Of a stretch of 64,000 bases of DNA, positions 41,365-51,105 are shown in pieces (the first letter of the stretch is position 1; each line of letters begins with the position of its first letter). A program made the translations under genes and the position numbers. A model generated the notes under the pieces. The model worked only from the letters and a program-made list of their open reading frames with translations. It had not been told where the DNA came from and did not search any database. The stretch lies in assembly GCF_014145335.1 (NCBI RefSeq), contig NZ_JACIVI010000002.1, forward strand, positions 124,001 through 188,000. Reading direction: 5' to 3'. This stretch comes from Aquariibacter albus. Its GTDB lineage: Bacteria > Pseudomonadota > Gammaproteobacteria > Burkholderiales > Burkholderiaceae_C.

Positions 41365-42218
41365 GTTCCCCCCCTTCCGAAGGCCGCAGCCTGCCGCTGC
41401 CGGTCAGTTTCGAGTTCTTCCCGCCCAACACCGAGGCCGGCGCCGAGAAGCTCAAGACCGTGGTGCGCGAGCTGGCCCCTGTCTCGCCCGAGTTCTTCAG
41501 CGTCACCTACGGCGCCGGCGGCTCGACCCGCGAGCGCACGCTCTCGACCGTGGCCGACATCGCCGCGCTCGGCTACGAGGCCGCGCCGCACCTGTCGTGC
41601 ATCGGCTCGACCCGCGAGAACATCGCCGAGATCCTGGCGACCTACCGCAAGCAGGGCATCCGGCGCATCGTGGCGCTGCGCGGCGACCTGCCCAGCGGCA
41701 CGGGCACGGCCGGCGAGTTCCGCTACGCGAGCGAGCTGATCGAGTTCATCCGCGAGAGCGAGGGCCCCGAGCTGAAGATCGAGGTGGCCGCCTACCCCGA
41801 GTACCACCCGCAGCAGCGCTACGCGCGCCGCGACATCGACTACTTCGCGCAGAAGGTGAAGGCCGGTGCGACCGCGGCCATCACGCAGTTCTTCTACAAC
41901 GCCGACGCCTACTTCCATTTCGTCGAGGAAGCGCGCGCCCGTGGCGTGGACGTGCCGATCGTCCCCGGCATCATGCCCTTCCACAACTACGCGCGGATCG
42001 CGCAGTTCGCGCAGCGCGACGGCATCGAGATCCCGCGCTGGGTGCAGCTGAAGATGGAGGGCTACATGGACGACGTGGCCTCCATCCGCAGCTTCGGCCT
42101 GGAGGTGGTGACCCGGCTGTGCGAGCGCCTGCTCTCGCACGGGGTGCCGGCCCTTCACTTCTACACGCTGAACCAGTCGGCCCTGTCGCTGGAGATCTGC
42201 AAGCGCCTGATGCGCTGA
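41361..42218 (+). CDS. metF: 5,10-methylenetetrahydrofolate reductase
   Basis: A 285-residue FAD-dependent enzyme that makes 5-methyltetrahydrofolate for methionine synthesis. Signatures are VSFEFFPPNTEAGAEKL, FSVTYGAGGSTRERTL, RIVALRGDLPSGTG with the catalytic-site neighbourhood, EVAAYPEYHPQ, ATAAITQFFYNADAYF and HFYTLNQSALSLEICKRL. The start overlaps the tlyA-like stop. Together with ahcY it joins folate one-carbon units to the SAM cycle; in this genome it also connects with formate metabolism. Confidence 0.96.
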   Translation: MSSPPSEGRSLPLPVSFEFFPPNTEAGAEKLKTVVRELAPVSPEFFSVTYGAGGSTRERTLSTVADIAALGYEAAPHLSCIGSTRENIAEILATYRKQGIRRIVALRGDLPSGTGTAGEFRYASELIEFIRESEGPELKIEVAAYPEYHPQQRYARRDIDYFAQKVKAGATAAITQFFYNADAYFHFVEEARARGVDVPIVPGIMPFHNYARIAQFAQRDGIEIPRWVQLKMEGYMDDVASIRSFGLEVVTRLCERLLSHGVPALHFYTLNQSALSLEICKRLMR

Positions 42219-42224
42219 GGCCCT

Positions 42225-42256
42225 GCCGTGCGCGCCGGGCAGCCGGCGTGCACGGC
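42225..42256 (+). terminator. Hairpin after metF
   Basis: gccgtgcgcgccgg and ccggcgtgcacggc form a 14-bp stem with one mismatch and a four-base loop, beginning seven bases after the metF stop. Only a short cctt follows, so termination strength is uncertain, but the position fits the end of the ahcY-tlyA-metF transcript. Confidence 0.55.
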
Positions 42257-42258
42257 CC

Positions 42259-42304
42259 TTGATCTGCGACAAACCCGCCGCATGCCGCGCTTGATGCGGC
42301 GCAA
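42259..42304 (+). promoter_or_regulatory. Two tandem FNR/ANR-like boxes upstream of ompW
   Basis: ttgat-ctgc-gacaa (42259-42272) and ttgat-gcgg-cgcaa (42291-42304) each have a perfect left half-site of the FNR consensus TTGAT-N4-ATCAA and a right half ending in CAA. The boxes are exactly 32 bases apart and precede the ompW start by 66 to 112 bases. Control of ompW by FNR is known in enterobacteria; here it is inferred. Confidence 0.5.
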
Positions 42305-42370
42305 GGCCCGCCGCGGGCCCGGGCTCTCCAATGGATCCATCCCAGCGATGGTTTCCAAGGAGAGTTCACC

Positions 42371-42985
42371 ATGACCCGCACCCCCGCCCAGGCCCTGGCC
42401 CCCCTGCTGCTCGCCGCCTGTGCCGGCCTGGCCGCCCTGCCTGCCGCAGCCGCCCCGGCCGACACCGGCGACTGGATCGTCCGGGGCCGCGCCACCCGGC
42501 TCGACCCGCGCAACCACGACACCACCGGCCTTGACCTGTCGATCAACGCGCGCTGGCTGCCCGAGCTGGACGTCACCCGCTTCCTCACGCCCAACTGGGC
42601 GGTCGAACTGGTGCTGACCACGCCGCAGAAGCAGCATCTGCGCTCGGCCGGCAGCGACATCGGCAGCCTGCGCCACCTGCCGCCGGTGCTGAGCCTGCAG
42701 TACCACGTGAGCGGCCTGGACGGCTGGCGGCCCTATGTCAGTGCCGGTCTCAACTTCACCCGCTTCTCCAGCGTCGAGCTGCCGGCCGGCGTGAAGATCG
42801 ACCGCAGCAGTGTCGGCCCGGCCCTGGGCGCGGGCGTGGACCTGCCGCTCGGCGGGGGCTGGCTGCTGAACCTGGACGTGAAGAAGGTCTGGCTCGACAC
42901 CGAGGTCTCGGCCGGCGGTGCCCGCCTCGGCACGCTGAATGTGGACCCGACGCTGTGGAGCGTCGGTCTCGGCTACCGCTTCTGA
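42371..42985 (+). CDS. ompW: OmpW-family outer-membrane beta-barrel protein
   Basis: The 204-residue porin-like protein has a Sec signal (LLLAACAGLAALPAAAAP) and OmpW landmarks: GDWIVRGRATRLDP, ELDVTRFLTPNWAVELVLTT, LPPVLSLQYHVSGLDGWRPY and the terminal GLGYRF with aromatic C-terminal Phe, the outer-membrane insertion signal. OmpW forms an eight-stranded barrel with a hydrophobic channel and is often induced under low oxygen. An AAGGAG site precedes the ATG. It converges with ppk2, ten bases between stops. Confidence 0.92.
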   Translation: MTRTPAQALAPLLLAACAGLAALPAAAAPADTGDWIVRGRATRLDPRNHDTTGLDLSINARWLPELDVTRFLTPNWAVELVLTTPQKQHLRSAGSDIGSLRHLPPVLSLQYHVSGLDGWRPYVSAGLNFTRFSSVELPAGVKIDRSSVGPALGAGVDLPLGGGWLLNLDVKKVWLDTEVSAGGARLGTLNVDPTLWSVGLGYRF

Positions 42986-42995
42986 ACGCGGGCCT

Positions 42996-43835
42996 TCAGT
43001 CGCCGTCGATCCGCAGCCCGGCCAGGGCCGGGTCGGTCGGCGGTGCCTGCAGCTTCAGCGCGCGCAGGGCCTCGACCACCCGCTCGGCCACCATGAGGTT
43101 GCGGTTGCTCTTGCTGTCGGCCGGGATCAGCTGCCAGGGCGCCTGGGCGGTGGACGTGGCGGCCAGCGCGGTTTCGTAGGCGGCTTGGTAGGCATCCCAC
43201 TTCGCGCGGGTGGCCAGGTCGCTGGCCTGGAATTTCCAGCGCTTGTCGGGGTCGTCTAGCCGCGCCTGCAGGCGCCTGGCCTGCTCGGCCTTGGACAGGT
43301 GCAGGAAGCACTTGAGCAGCGTCGTGCCGCTTTCCACCAGCAGGCGCTCGAAGGCCTTGATCTGCGCCAGGCGGCGGTCGCGCTCGGCCGCGTCGATGCC
43401 GCCTTCCACCACCGGCACCAGCACGTCCTCGTAGTGGCTGCGGTTGAAGATCACCAGCTCGCCGGCGCGCGGCACCTGGGCGTGCACGCGCCAGAGGAAG
43501 TCGCGGGCGCGCTCTTCCTCCGTCGGGGCCTTGAAGGCCGCCACCCGCACGCCCAGCGGGCTGCAGCGGCCGAAGACGGCCCGTGCCGTGCCGTCCTTGC
43601 CGCTGGTGTCCATGCCCTGCAGCACCAGCAGCAGGCGCGGCGCACGCGCGGCCTGCGGGCCCGGCGCCTGGCCCTGGGCCCACATCAGGGTCTGGAGGCG
43701 GTCGATTTCCAGTGCCAGGGCCTCGAGCCGGGCCTGGTCGGCCTCGCGGCTGCTGCTGCGTGCGGGCCGGGCGCCGGGGTCGTGGTCGGCCAGGCGCAGC
43801 GGGCCGCGCACCGTCCAGGCGGCGTCGGCCTTCAC
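42996..43835 (-). CDS. ppk2: Polyphosphate kinase 2-family nucleotide phosphotransferase
   Basis: A 279-residue protein starting at a GTG that overlaps the stop of the cyclo-ligase gene. The PPK2 core shows the Walker A loop GMDTSGKDGTARAVFG, VFNRSHYED-like LVIFNRSHYEDVLVPVVEGG (Walker B region) and the lid/SNRN segment PADSKSNRNLMVAERVVEA. PPK2 enzymes move phosphate between polyphosphate and nucleotides; the size fits single-domain class I to III members, and the AMP/ADP preference is not certain from sequence alone. Confidence 0.9.
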   Translation of the reverse strand: MKADAAWTVRGPLRLADHDPGARPARSSSREADQARLEALALEIDRLQTLMWAQGQAPGPQAARAPRLLLVLQGMDTSGKDGTARAVFGRCSPLGVRVAAFKAPTEEERARDFLWRVHAQVPRAGELVIFNRSHYEDVLVPVVEGGIDAAERDRRLAQIKAFERLLVESGTTLLKCFLHLSKAEQARRLQARLDDPDKRWKFQASDLATRAKWDAYQAAYETALAATSTAQAPWQLIPADSKSNRNLMVAERVVEALRALKLQAPPTDPALAGLRIDGD

Positions 43836-44452
43836 GCGCCGTCCCGCTGCCAGATCACGCCTTCCTCGGTCAGCAGGGTGTCGAGGGGAATGTCGTGCGG
43901 CTCGGCCTCCAGCCAGGGGATGTGGCCGTGCGCATAGCCGATGCCGACGGTGTAGGGCCGCGGGCTCAGCGCGGCGAGGGTGCGGTCGTAGAAGCCGCCG
44001 CCATAGCCCAGGCGCAGGCCGCCAGGGCCGTAGCCCACGCAGGGCACGATCAGCAGCGTCGGCGTGACCAGGTCGGTCCCCTGCGGCTTCGGGATGTCGT
44101 AGGCGTCGTGCTCCATCGGGCAGCCCGGGTACCACTGCAGGAAGCGCAGTTGCTTGGTCTCGCGGTTCATCACCGGCAGGCCGATGCGGCGCGGCGGCCC
44201 GTCGCCGGTGCCATGGCCGCTGCCCTCCGTCCAGCGGTGCAGGGCGGGCAGGGGGTCGAACTCGCCCTTGATCGGCCAGTAGGCGCCGATGGTGTGGTCC
44301 GGGCGGGTGGCCAGCCAGATCCGCAGCACGCTCTGCAGCTGCACCGCGCGCTCCAGGCGGTCGGGCAGGGCCTGGCGCTCGGCCTGCAGCAGGCGGCGCA
44401 GCTGCTTCTTGTCGCGCGGCAGGGACAGCGGGTCGAAGGGCAGGGGCGGCAT
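43832..44452 (-). CDS. 5-formyltetrahydrofolate cyclo-ligase
   Basis: A 206-residue ATP-dependent enzyme that converts 5-formyl-THF to 5,10-methenyl-THF. Family features are LPRDKKQLRRLLQAERQALP, IGAYWPIKGEFDPLPAL (substrate pocket) and the signature GYGPGGLRLGYGGGFYDRTL. The ATG at 44452 has a GAGG six bases upstream and is preferred; an ATG two codons earlier (44458) is possible. The far longer open frame upstream is antisense to the transglycosylase gene and is not coding. It is translationally coupled to ppk2. Confidence 0.92.
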   Translation of the reverse strand: MPPLPFDPLSLPRDKKQLRRLLQAERQALPDRLERAVQLQSVLRIWLATRPDHTIGAYWPIKGEFDPLPALHRWTEGSGHGTGDGPPRRIGLPVMNRETKQLRFLQWYPGCPMEHDAYDIPKPQGTDLVTPTLLIVPCVGYGPGGLRLGYGGGFYDRTLAALSPRPYTVGIGYAHGHIPWLEAEPHDIPLDTLLTEEGVIWQRDGA

Positions 44453-44636
44453 CGGCATCCTCGGCAAGGTCGGGGCGGCTGCACCGGGGGTGCGTCCGTG
44501 AAATCGGCATTGTCCACAGGGCCGCGACCGGCCGGCCGGCCCACCCCCCGCCCACCTGTCGCCGGAGGGCCTCGGGTACAGTGATCCGCACTGGGGGGCG
44601 CCTGCCGTGCCGCCCTGTCGCGATCCGGTGTTCCGC

Positions 44637-46712
44637 ATGCTCCCGAACGTCCTTCTTTCCTGGCCGCTGGCCCTTGGCCGGCTGGGGTCGGTCGGCCTGT
44701 CCGGTCTGCTGCTGACCCTCAGCCTGGGGGCGGCCGGGGCCCCCCTCAGCCCCCCCGCCGCGCCGCCGGCGGCGACGCGCGTGGCCCCTGTGCCGCAGGA
44801 TGTCGCCAACCTCGTCACCGAGGCCCGCGAGGCCGCCCGCCGCCGGGATCGGGCCCGTCTGCTTGCGCTGCGCGGCAGCGCGGCGGCCACCGGCCATCCG
44901 CTGGCCATCTGGCCCGACTACTGGGAACTCGCCAACCGTCTCGACAGCGCCAGCCAGGCCGACCTGGATGCCTTCTACGCGCGCTGGCCCGGCAGCTACC
45001 TCGAAGACCGCTTGCGCAACGACTGGCTGCTGGAACTGGGCCGTCGCCGCGCCTGGCCGGCCCTGCTGGCCGAATACCCGCGCTTCGTGCTCGACGACGA
45101 CCGCCGCGTGCACTGCCACGTGGCCCTGGCCCGGCTGCAGACCGGCGCGCCTGCATCCGGCGACCCCCTGCGCACCTGGTGGGCGCAGAAAGACGCCGAC
45201 GAGGCCTGCCACGCCCTGGCCCGCGGCCTGCGCGAGGCCGGCCAGCTGCCCGACAGCGCGATCTGGCACAAGCTGCGCCTGAGCACCGAGGCCAACCGTC
45301 GCGCGGCCGCCGTGCAGGCGGCCGGTCTGCTGGACGCCGAGGCCGCGCTGGAGGCCCTCTTCGACAACCCGGCCCGCTACCTGGCCCGCCACGCCGGCCC
45401 GGTCGGTCCGCGCGGGCAGGAGCTCGCCGCCCTGGCGCTCATCCGCCTCGGTGCCCGCGACGTCGACGAGGCCGTGCGCGCCATGCACGCCCGCTGGACC
45501 GAGGACCTGCCGCCGGCCACCGCCGGCTGGGTCTGGGCCAGCCTCGGCAAGCAGGCTGCGCTGAAGCTTTCGCCCGAGGCGCCCGACCACTACCAGCGCG
45601 CCCAGCGCCTGGGGGTGGGCCCGCACGGCACCGCCGACGACACCTATGCCTGGCAGGCGCGCGCGGCGCTGCGCGCCAACGGCGGCAAGGGCCGCTGGCA
45701 GCAGGTGCTGCAGGCCATCCAGGCCCTGCCGGCCGAGGACCAGAACGATCCGACCTGGGTCTACTGGAAGGCCCGCGGCCTGCAGGCCATCGCGCCCGAC
45801 AGCCAGGATGGCGCCATGCTCGACGCCGAGGCCCGCCGCCTCTACGCCAGCATCGCCAGCCCGCTGAACTACCACGGCAAGCTCGCGCTGGAGGCCCTCG
45901 GCCGGCCGACCGTGCTGCCGCCCGCGCCGCAGCCGCTGACCCCCGCCGAGCGCCAGGCCGCCGCGGCCCGCCCCGGCCTGCAGCGTGCGCTGGGCCTGAT
46001 CGAGATCGGCCTGCGCAGCGAAGGCGTGCGCGAGTGGAACTACAGCATCCGCGGCCTGGACGACCGCGAGCTGCTCGCGGCCGCCCAGCTGGCCTGCGAT
46101 CGCGAGATCTGGGACCGTTGCATCAACACCAGCGAGCGCACGCGGGTCGAGGTCGACATGCAGCAGCGCTTCCCCATGCCCTTCCGCGGGGAGGTCGTGG
46201 CCCGGGCGCGCGAGCAGGGCCTGGACCCGGCCTATGTCTACGGCCTGATCCGGCAGGAATCGCGCTTCATCCTGGACGCGCGCTCCAGCGTCGGCGCCTC
46301 GGGCCTGATGCAGATCATGCCGGCCACCGCCAAGTGGACCGCCCGCAAGCTGGGCCTGAACCTCGATCCGCAGGCCCTCACCGACCGCAGCCTCAACCTG
46401 CGCCTGGGCACCGGCTACCTGAAGCTGGTGCTCGACAGCTTCGAGGGCTCGCACCCCATGGCGGCTGCCGGCTACAACGCCGGCCCGAGCCGGCCGCGCA
46501 AGTGGCGCGAGGGCCCGCCCCTCGATGCCGCCGTCTGGACAGAGAACATCCCCTTCAGCGAGACCCGCGACTACGTGAAGAAGGTGCTGTCCAACACCAC
46601 CGCCTATGCCGCGCTGCTCAGCGGCCAGCCGCAGTCGCTGCGCAGCCGCCTGGGCCTGACCATCGGCCCGCGCGTGTCGGCCGAGAAGCCCGGCGAGGCC
46701 GAGCTGCCCTGA
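44637..46712 (+). CDS. slt: Soluble lytic murein transglycosylase
   Basis: A 691-residue periplasmic enzyme that cleaves peptidoglycan glycan strands. After a signal sequence (GSVGLSGLLLTLSLGAAGAP) a long superhelical alpha-toroid (about residues 55 to 510) leads to a C-terminal Slt lysozyme-like domain with the catalytic Glu541 in GLIRQESRFILDARSSVGAS, then GLMQIMPATAKWTARKLG and PMAAAGYNAGPSRPRKWREG. The ATG at 44637 gives the cleaner signal peptide; a GTG at 44607 would add ten residues. It is divergent from the cyclo-ligase gene. Confidence 0.93.
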   Translation: MLPNVLLSWPLALGRLGSVGLSGLLLTLSLGAAGAPLSPPAAPPAATRVAPVPQDVANLVTEAREAARRRDRARLLALRGSAAATGHPLAIWPDYWELANRLDSASQADLDAFYARWPGSYLEDRLRNDWLLELGRRRAWPALLAEYPRFVLDDDRRVHCHVALARLQTGAPASGDPLRTWWAQKDADEACHALARGLREAGQLPDSAIWHKLRLSTEANRRAAAVQAAGLLDAEAALEALFDNPARYLARHAGPVGPRGQELAALALIRLGARDVDEAVRAMHARWTEDLPPATAGWVWASLGKQAALKLSPEAPDHYQRAQRLGVGPHGTADDTYAWQARAALRANGGKGRWQQVLQAIQALPAEDQNDPTWVYWKARGLQAIAPDSQDGAMLDAEARRLYASIASPLNYHGKLALEALGRPTVLPPAPQPLTPAERQAAAARPGLQRALGLIEIGLRSEGVREWNYSIRGLDDRELLAAAQLACDREIWDRCINTSERTRVEVDMQQRFPMPFRGEVVARAREQGLDPAYVYGLIRQESRFILDARSSVGASGLMQIMPATAKWTARKLGLNLDPQALTDRSLNLRLGTGYLKLVLDSFEGSHPMAAAGYNAGPSRPRKWREGPPLDAAVWTENIPFSETRDYVKKVLSNTTAYAALLSGQPQSLRSRLGLTIGPRVSAEKPGEAELP

Positions 46713-46792
46713 GTCGCTGTGCACCCCTCCGCCCTGCCCGCGCAGACCGCCCCGCGGCCTGTCCCCGCCCCATCCCTGACCTGGAAGCTGCC

Positions 46793-47749
46793 ATGCCCAA
46801 GCTGCTGATCCTCGGGGGCACCGGCTTCGTCGGTACCGCCCTCTGCGAAGCCCTGCTGCGCCGCCACGGCCCGGCGACCGTGCTGCGCGTGCCCAGCCGC
46901 CGGCCCGAGCGCGCGAAGGGCCGCATCGGCACCCTGCCCTCGGTCGAGCTGCTCGCGGCCGATGTCCACGACGAGGCCCAGCTCGTCCGGCTGATGCAGG
47001 GCTGCGAGGCGGTCATCCACCTCGTCGCCATCCTGCACGGCCGCCCGGCGGACTTCCAGCGCGTGCATGTCGAACTGCCGGCCAAGGTCGGGCGGGCGGC
47101 GCGGGCGGCCGGCGTGGGCCGGCTCCTGCATGTCAGCGCCCTGGGCGTGGCGGCCGATGCGCCCTCGCACTACCTGCGCAGCAAGGCGGCCGGCGAGGCC
47201 GCGCTGCGCGAGGCCGGCGCCCCCGGGCTGACCGTCCTGCGGCCCTCGGTCATCTTCGGGGCGGGCGACCGCTTCCTGAACACCTTCGCCGCCCTCCAGA
47301 CCGTGGCGCCGCTGCTGCCGCTGGCCGGCGCCGACGCGCAGTTCCAGCCGGTCTGGGTGCAGGACGTGGCCGAGGCGCTCGTGCGTTGCCTGGACGACGC
47401 CAGCACCGCCGGCGAGACGATCGAGGCCGCCGGCCCGCGCGTCTGGACCCTGGCCGAGCTGGTGCGACTGGCCGGCCGCCTGGCCGGCGTGCCGCGCCCG
47501 GTGCTGCCCATGCCCGACCCGGTCGGTCGCCTGCAGGCCGCCGTCATGGGCCTGCTGCCCGGCGAACCGCTGATGAGCGCCGACAACCTCGATTCCATGA
47601 AGGCGCCCAACATCGCCAGCGGCCGGCTGCCGGGCCTGGCGCGCCTGGGCCTCGCGCCGACCGCGCTGGAGGCGGTGGCGCCGGGCTACCTCGGCGGCGG
47701 CGCCTCGGCCAGCCGGCTCGACGCCTGGCGCTCCCTGGCGCGTCGCTGA
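46793..47749 (+). CDS. Complex I NDUFA9-like NAD(P)-binding protein (atypical SDR)
   Basis: A 318-residue Rossmann-fold protein with [20 protein letters not shown] (dinucleotide-binding GGTGFVG), [10 protein letters not shown] and [20 protein letters not shown], in which the Tyr-x3-Lys pair of an SDR is present. The C-terminal part is diverged. Relatives are annotated as NDUFA9-type or NAD-dependent epimerase/dehydratase. Substrate is unknown. It lies about 80 bases after slt and precedes cca. Confidence 0.85.
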   Translation: MPKLLILGGTGFVGTALCEALLRRHGPATVLRVPSRRPERAKGRIGTLPSVELLAADVHDEAQLVRLMQGCEAVIHLVAILHGRPADFQRVHVELPAKVGRAARAAGVGRLLHVSALGVAADAPSHYLRSKAAGEAALREAGAPGLTVLRPSVIFGAGDRFLNTFAALQTVAPLLPLAGADAQFQPVWVQDVAEALVRCLDDASTAGETIEAAGPRVWTLAELVRLAGRLAGVPRPVLPMPDPVGRLQAAVMGLLPGEPLMSADNLDSMKAPNIASGRLPGLARLGLAPTALEAVAPGYLGGGASASRLDAWRSLARR

Positions 47750-47763
47750 GCGGCCGCGTGGCG

Positions 47764-48990
47764 ATGCAGCGCTACGAGGTCGGCGGCGCGGTCCGCGACG
47801 CCCTGCTCGGCCGGCCGGTACACGACCGCGACTGGGTGGTGGTGGGCGCCACGCCCGAGCAGCTCCTGGCGGCCGGCTACACCCCGGTCGGCCGCGACTT
47901 CCCGGTCTTCCTCGATCCGCAGACGCGCGAGGAAGTGGCCCTGGCCCGCACCGAGCGCAAGACCGCGCCCGGCTACCACGGCTTCCTCGTGCATGCCGCG
48001 CCGGACGTGACGCTGGACGAGGACCTGCTGCGCCGCGACCTGACCATCAACGCCATGGCCCGCGCGGCCGACGGCACCCTGATCGACCCCCACGGCGGCC
48101 AGCGCGACCTGGCGGCCAAGGTGCTGCGCCATGTCTCGCCGGCCTTTGCGGAAGACCCGGTGCGCATCCTGCGCCTGGCCCGCTTCGCGGCCCGCTTCGA
48201 CGATTTCAGCGTCGCCCCCGAGACCCTGGCGCTGATGCAGGCCATGGTCGCCGCGGGCGAGGTCGATGCCCTGGTGCCCGAGCGCGTCTGGCAGGAACTG
48301 GCCCGCGGCCTGATGGAAGCCCGGCCCTCGCGCATGTTCACCGTGCTGCGCGAGGCCGGTGCCCTGGCCCGCCTGCTGCCCGAGCTGGACCGGCTCTGGG
48401 GCGTGCCGCAGCGGGCCGAGCACCACCCCGAGGTCGACACCGGCGTGCACGTGATGATGGTGATCGACCATGCCGCCGGCCTGGGCGTGCCGCTGACCGT
48501 GCGCTGGGCGGCCCTGGGCCACGACCTGGGCAAGGGCACGACGCCGCCCGACATTCTGCCGCGCCACCTGGGCCACGAAGGCCGCAGCGTCGAGCTGCTG
48601 CGCGCCGTGCACGCCCGCCTGCGCGTGCCCCGGGACTGTGCCGAGCTGGCCGAGCGCGTGGCCCGCGAGCACGGCAACGTCCACGCCAGCGGCGGCTTCG
48701 GCGCCGCGGCCCTGCTGCGCCTGCTGGAGCGCTGCGACGCCTTCCGCAAGCCCGCGGCCTTCGCCGAACTCCTGCAGGCCTGCACCTGCGATGCACGTGG
48801 CCGCCTCGGCCGGGCCGAGGCGCCCTATCCGCAGGCCGAACGCCTGGCCGCGGCGCTGGCCGCGGCCCAGGCGGTCGACACCGCCGCGGTGGCCGCGGAT
48901 GCCGCGGCCCGCGGGGCCCGCGGGCCGGCCGTCGGCGCGGCCATCGCGGCCGCGCGCGAAGCGGCCGTGGCCCAGGCGCTGGCGGCCTGA
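47764..48990 (+). CDS. cca: Multifunctional CCA tRNA nucleotidyltransferase
   Basis: A 408-residue enzyme that adds or repairs the tRNA 3' CCA. The nucleotidyltransferase head has [20 protein letters not shown] (metal-binding D-x-D with the GG motif), [15 protein letters not shown] and [15 protein letters not shown]. The C-terminal HD phosphohydrolase domain carries [18 protein letters not shown] and [12 protein letters not shown]. It is the longer gammaproteobacterial/betaproteobacterial class with the HD domain. An ATG at 47764 is used; a GTG two codons upstream is possible. Confidence 0.95.
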   Translation: MQRYEVGGAVRDALLGRPVHDRDWVVVGATPEQLLAAGYTPVGRDFPVFLDPQTREEVALARTERKTAPGYHGFLVHAAPDVTLDEDLLRRDLTINAMARAADGTLIDPHGGQRDLAAKVLRHVSPAFAEDPVRILRLARFAARFDDFSVAPETLALMQAMVAAGEVDALVPERVWQELARGLMEARPSRMFTVLREAGALARLLPELDRLWGVPQRAEHHPEVDTGVHVMMVIDHAAGLGVPLTVRWAALGHDLGKGTTPPDILPRHLGHEGRSVELLRAVHARLRVPRDCAELAERVAREHGNVHASGGFGAAALLRLLERCDAFRKPAAFAELLQACTCDARGRLGRAEAPYPQAERLAAALAAAQAVDTAAVAADAAARGARGPAVGAAIAAAREAAVAQALAA

Positions 48991-49006
48991 GCCCGGCCGC
49001 GCCGGA

Positions 49007-49384
49007 TCACTTCGCGGCCGCGTCGGCCACGCACTTCTTCACGAAGCTGCTGCGCGCGGCGCCCGCCAGCTTCTTGCCCTCGGCCTGCGCCTGGCAGGCG
49101 GCTTCGGGGGCCGGCGCCGGGGCGGCGCCGGCCTCGGCCTCGCACTTCTTGAGGAAGCTGGTCTTGGCGGCGCCGGCCAGCTTCTTCTCGGCCGCCTGGG
49201 CGGCACAGGCGCTGGGGCCGGCTTCGCGTTCGCACTTCTTGAGGAAGCTGGTCTTGGCGGCACCGGCCAGCTTCTTCTCGCTGGCCTGGTCGGCGCAGCT
49301 CGGGGCGGCCTGGGCCCCCCCGCTGAACAGGGCGGCGGCCAGCAGGCCGGCCAGGGCGGGGCGGGAGAGGGCGATCCGGGTCAT
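49007..49384 (-). CDS. PsiF-repeat secreted protein with three repeats
   Basis: The 125-residue protein has a signal peptide (LAGLLAAALFSGGAQA) and three copies of a Cys-bounded repeat: CADQASEKKLAGAAKTSFLK, CAAQAAEKKLAGAAKTSFLK and CQAQAEGKKLAGAARSSFVK, each ending KKC. This is the PsiF repeat found in phosphate-starvation-inducible PsiF, which normally has two. The first two copies are nearly identical at DNA level. Each repeat has two Cys, probably forming a disulfide in the periplasm. Function unknown. It converges with cca. Confidence 0.8.
   Translation of the reverse strand: MTRIALSRPALAGLLAAALFSGGAQAAPSCADQASEKKLAGAAKTSFLKKCEREAGPSACAAQAAEKKLAGAAKTSFLKKCEAEAGAAPAPAPEAACQAQAEGKKLAGAARSSFVKKCVADAAAK
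49141..49280. repeat. Near-perfect 50-bp direct repeat inside the PsiF-repeat gene
   Basis: 49141-49190 and 49231-49280 match at 49 of 50 positions with a 90-base period (30 codons). A third, diverged copy lies near 49030. The near-identity implies a recent in-frame duplication. Confidence 0.85.
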
Positions 49385-49455
49385 CGGGGGCCTTTCGGGC
49401 AGAGGGGGATGAAACCCGACTCTAGCCGCCGCGCATGGCGTGAAGGCGGCTCGCC

Positions 49456-49836
49456 TCAGTCCCGGTCGCGGGCTCGCGTGAGCCGCCGCCAGGCCAGCAG
49501 GGCCACCCCGCCCAGCAGGGTCAGGGCCGTGGTGCTGGGCTCGGGCACGGGCGTGCCCAGGCCGGCGGGCGCAGGGGCCGGGCGTGCCGGAGCGGGCGTG
49601 CCGCGTGCGGCCACGGCCAGCCCCTGCCCGGCGGGCAGGTCCAGGTGGGCGCCGGGGCGAGACCCACCCCCCGGCTTCGGGGGGCTGGAGGCCGAAGCGG
49701 TCCAGGGACCGCCTGGACGCGGCGCGGGCAGCTCGGACTCCGGCGGCATCGTGGTCGCGCTTGCCCCCTGGGCCGCCCCGGCCAGCAAGGCGGCGGCCAG
49801 CAAGCGGGGGCCCGGGGGCTTGGGAGAGGGTTTCAT
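49456..49836 (-). CDS. Small PEP-CTERM protein
   Basis: A 126-residue exported protein with a signal sequence (LLAAALLAGAAQGASA) and a Pro/Gly/Ala-rich middle with no recognisable domain. The C-terminus is a clear PEP-CTERM exosortase signal: VPEPSTTALTLLGGVALLAW followed by RRLTRARDRD. The start at 49836 has a GAGAGG sequence upstream. The longer frame upstream is antisense to arsS and is excluded. Function unknown; it may be a surface or extracellular-matrix protein. Confidence 0.7.
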   Translation of the reverse strand: MKPSPKPPGPRLLAAALLAGAAQGASATTMPPESELPAPRPGGPWTASASSPPKPGGGSRPGAHLDLPAGQGLAVAARGTPAPARPAPAPAGLGTPVPEPSTTALTLLGGVALLAWRRLTRARDRD

Positions 49837-50142
49837 GGTCAGGCGGCGGTCGTGGAGGGCGACGCGCGGGGCTGCGGGCCCGAGGCCCCGCCCCTCGCAT
49901 GCCCGGGATATCGGCCGTCGCGCGCCGCAGATCAGCCGCTGGGCGTGATCGTCTTCACGCGCCGCCGACCCCGAGGGGGGCGGCTGCGGCGGGCTGCCAA
50001 GTTCCTCACGCCGGCCCGACCCGGTCGGCCGGATGGGGGGCTGCATCCGATTTCGCATGCCGCGTGTAACGATGCGACGACTTCTCCGACGGAGCCCCCG
50101 TGGCCCTCGTTCCGGCCTCGCCTTGCCCGAAAGACCCGCCCG
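49837..50142. other. 306-base intergenic region ahead of the arsS operon
   Basis: This gap separates the divergent PEP-CTERM gene from arsS. It should contain the promoter of the eight-gene operon, but I see no confident -35/-10 pair, no long inverted repeat and no riboswitch. Short open frames in it have no family features. Confidence 0.5.

Positions 50143-51101
<959 letters not shown>

Positions 51102-51105
<4 letters not shown>

Noticed and set aside
44453-44636. 6S RNA gene next to the 5-formyltetrahydrofolate cyclo-ligase gene, as in enterobacteria
   Set aside because: The 184-base gap is a divergent promoter region and shows no long central-bubble hairpin typical of 6S RNA.
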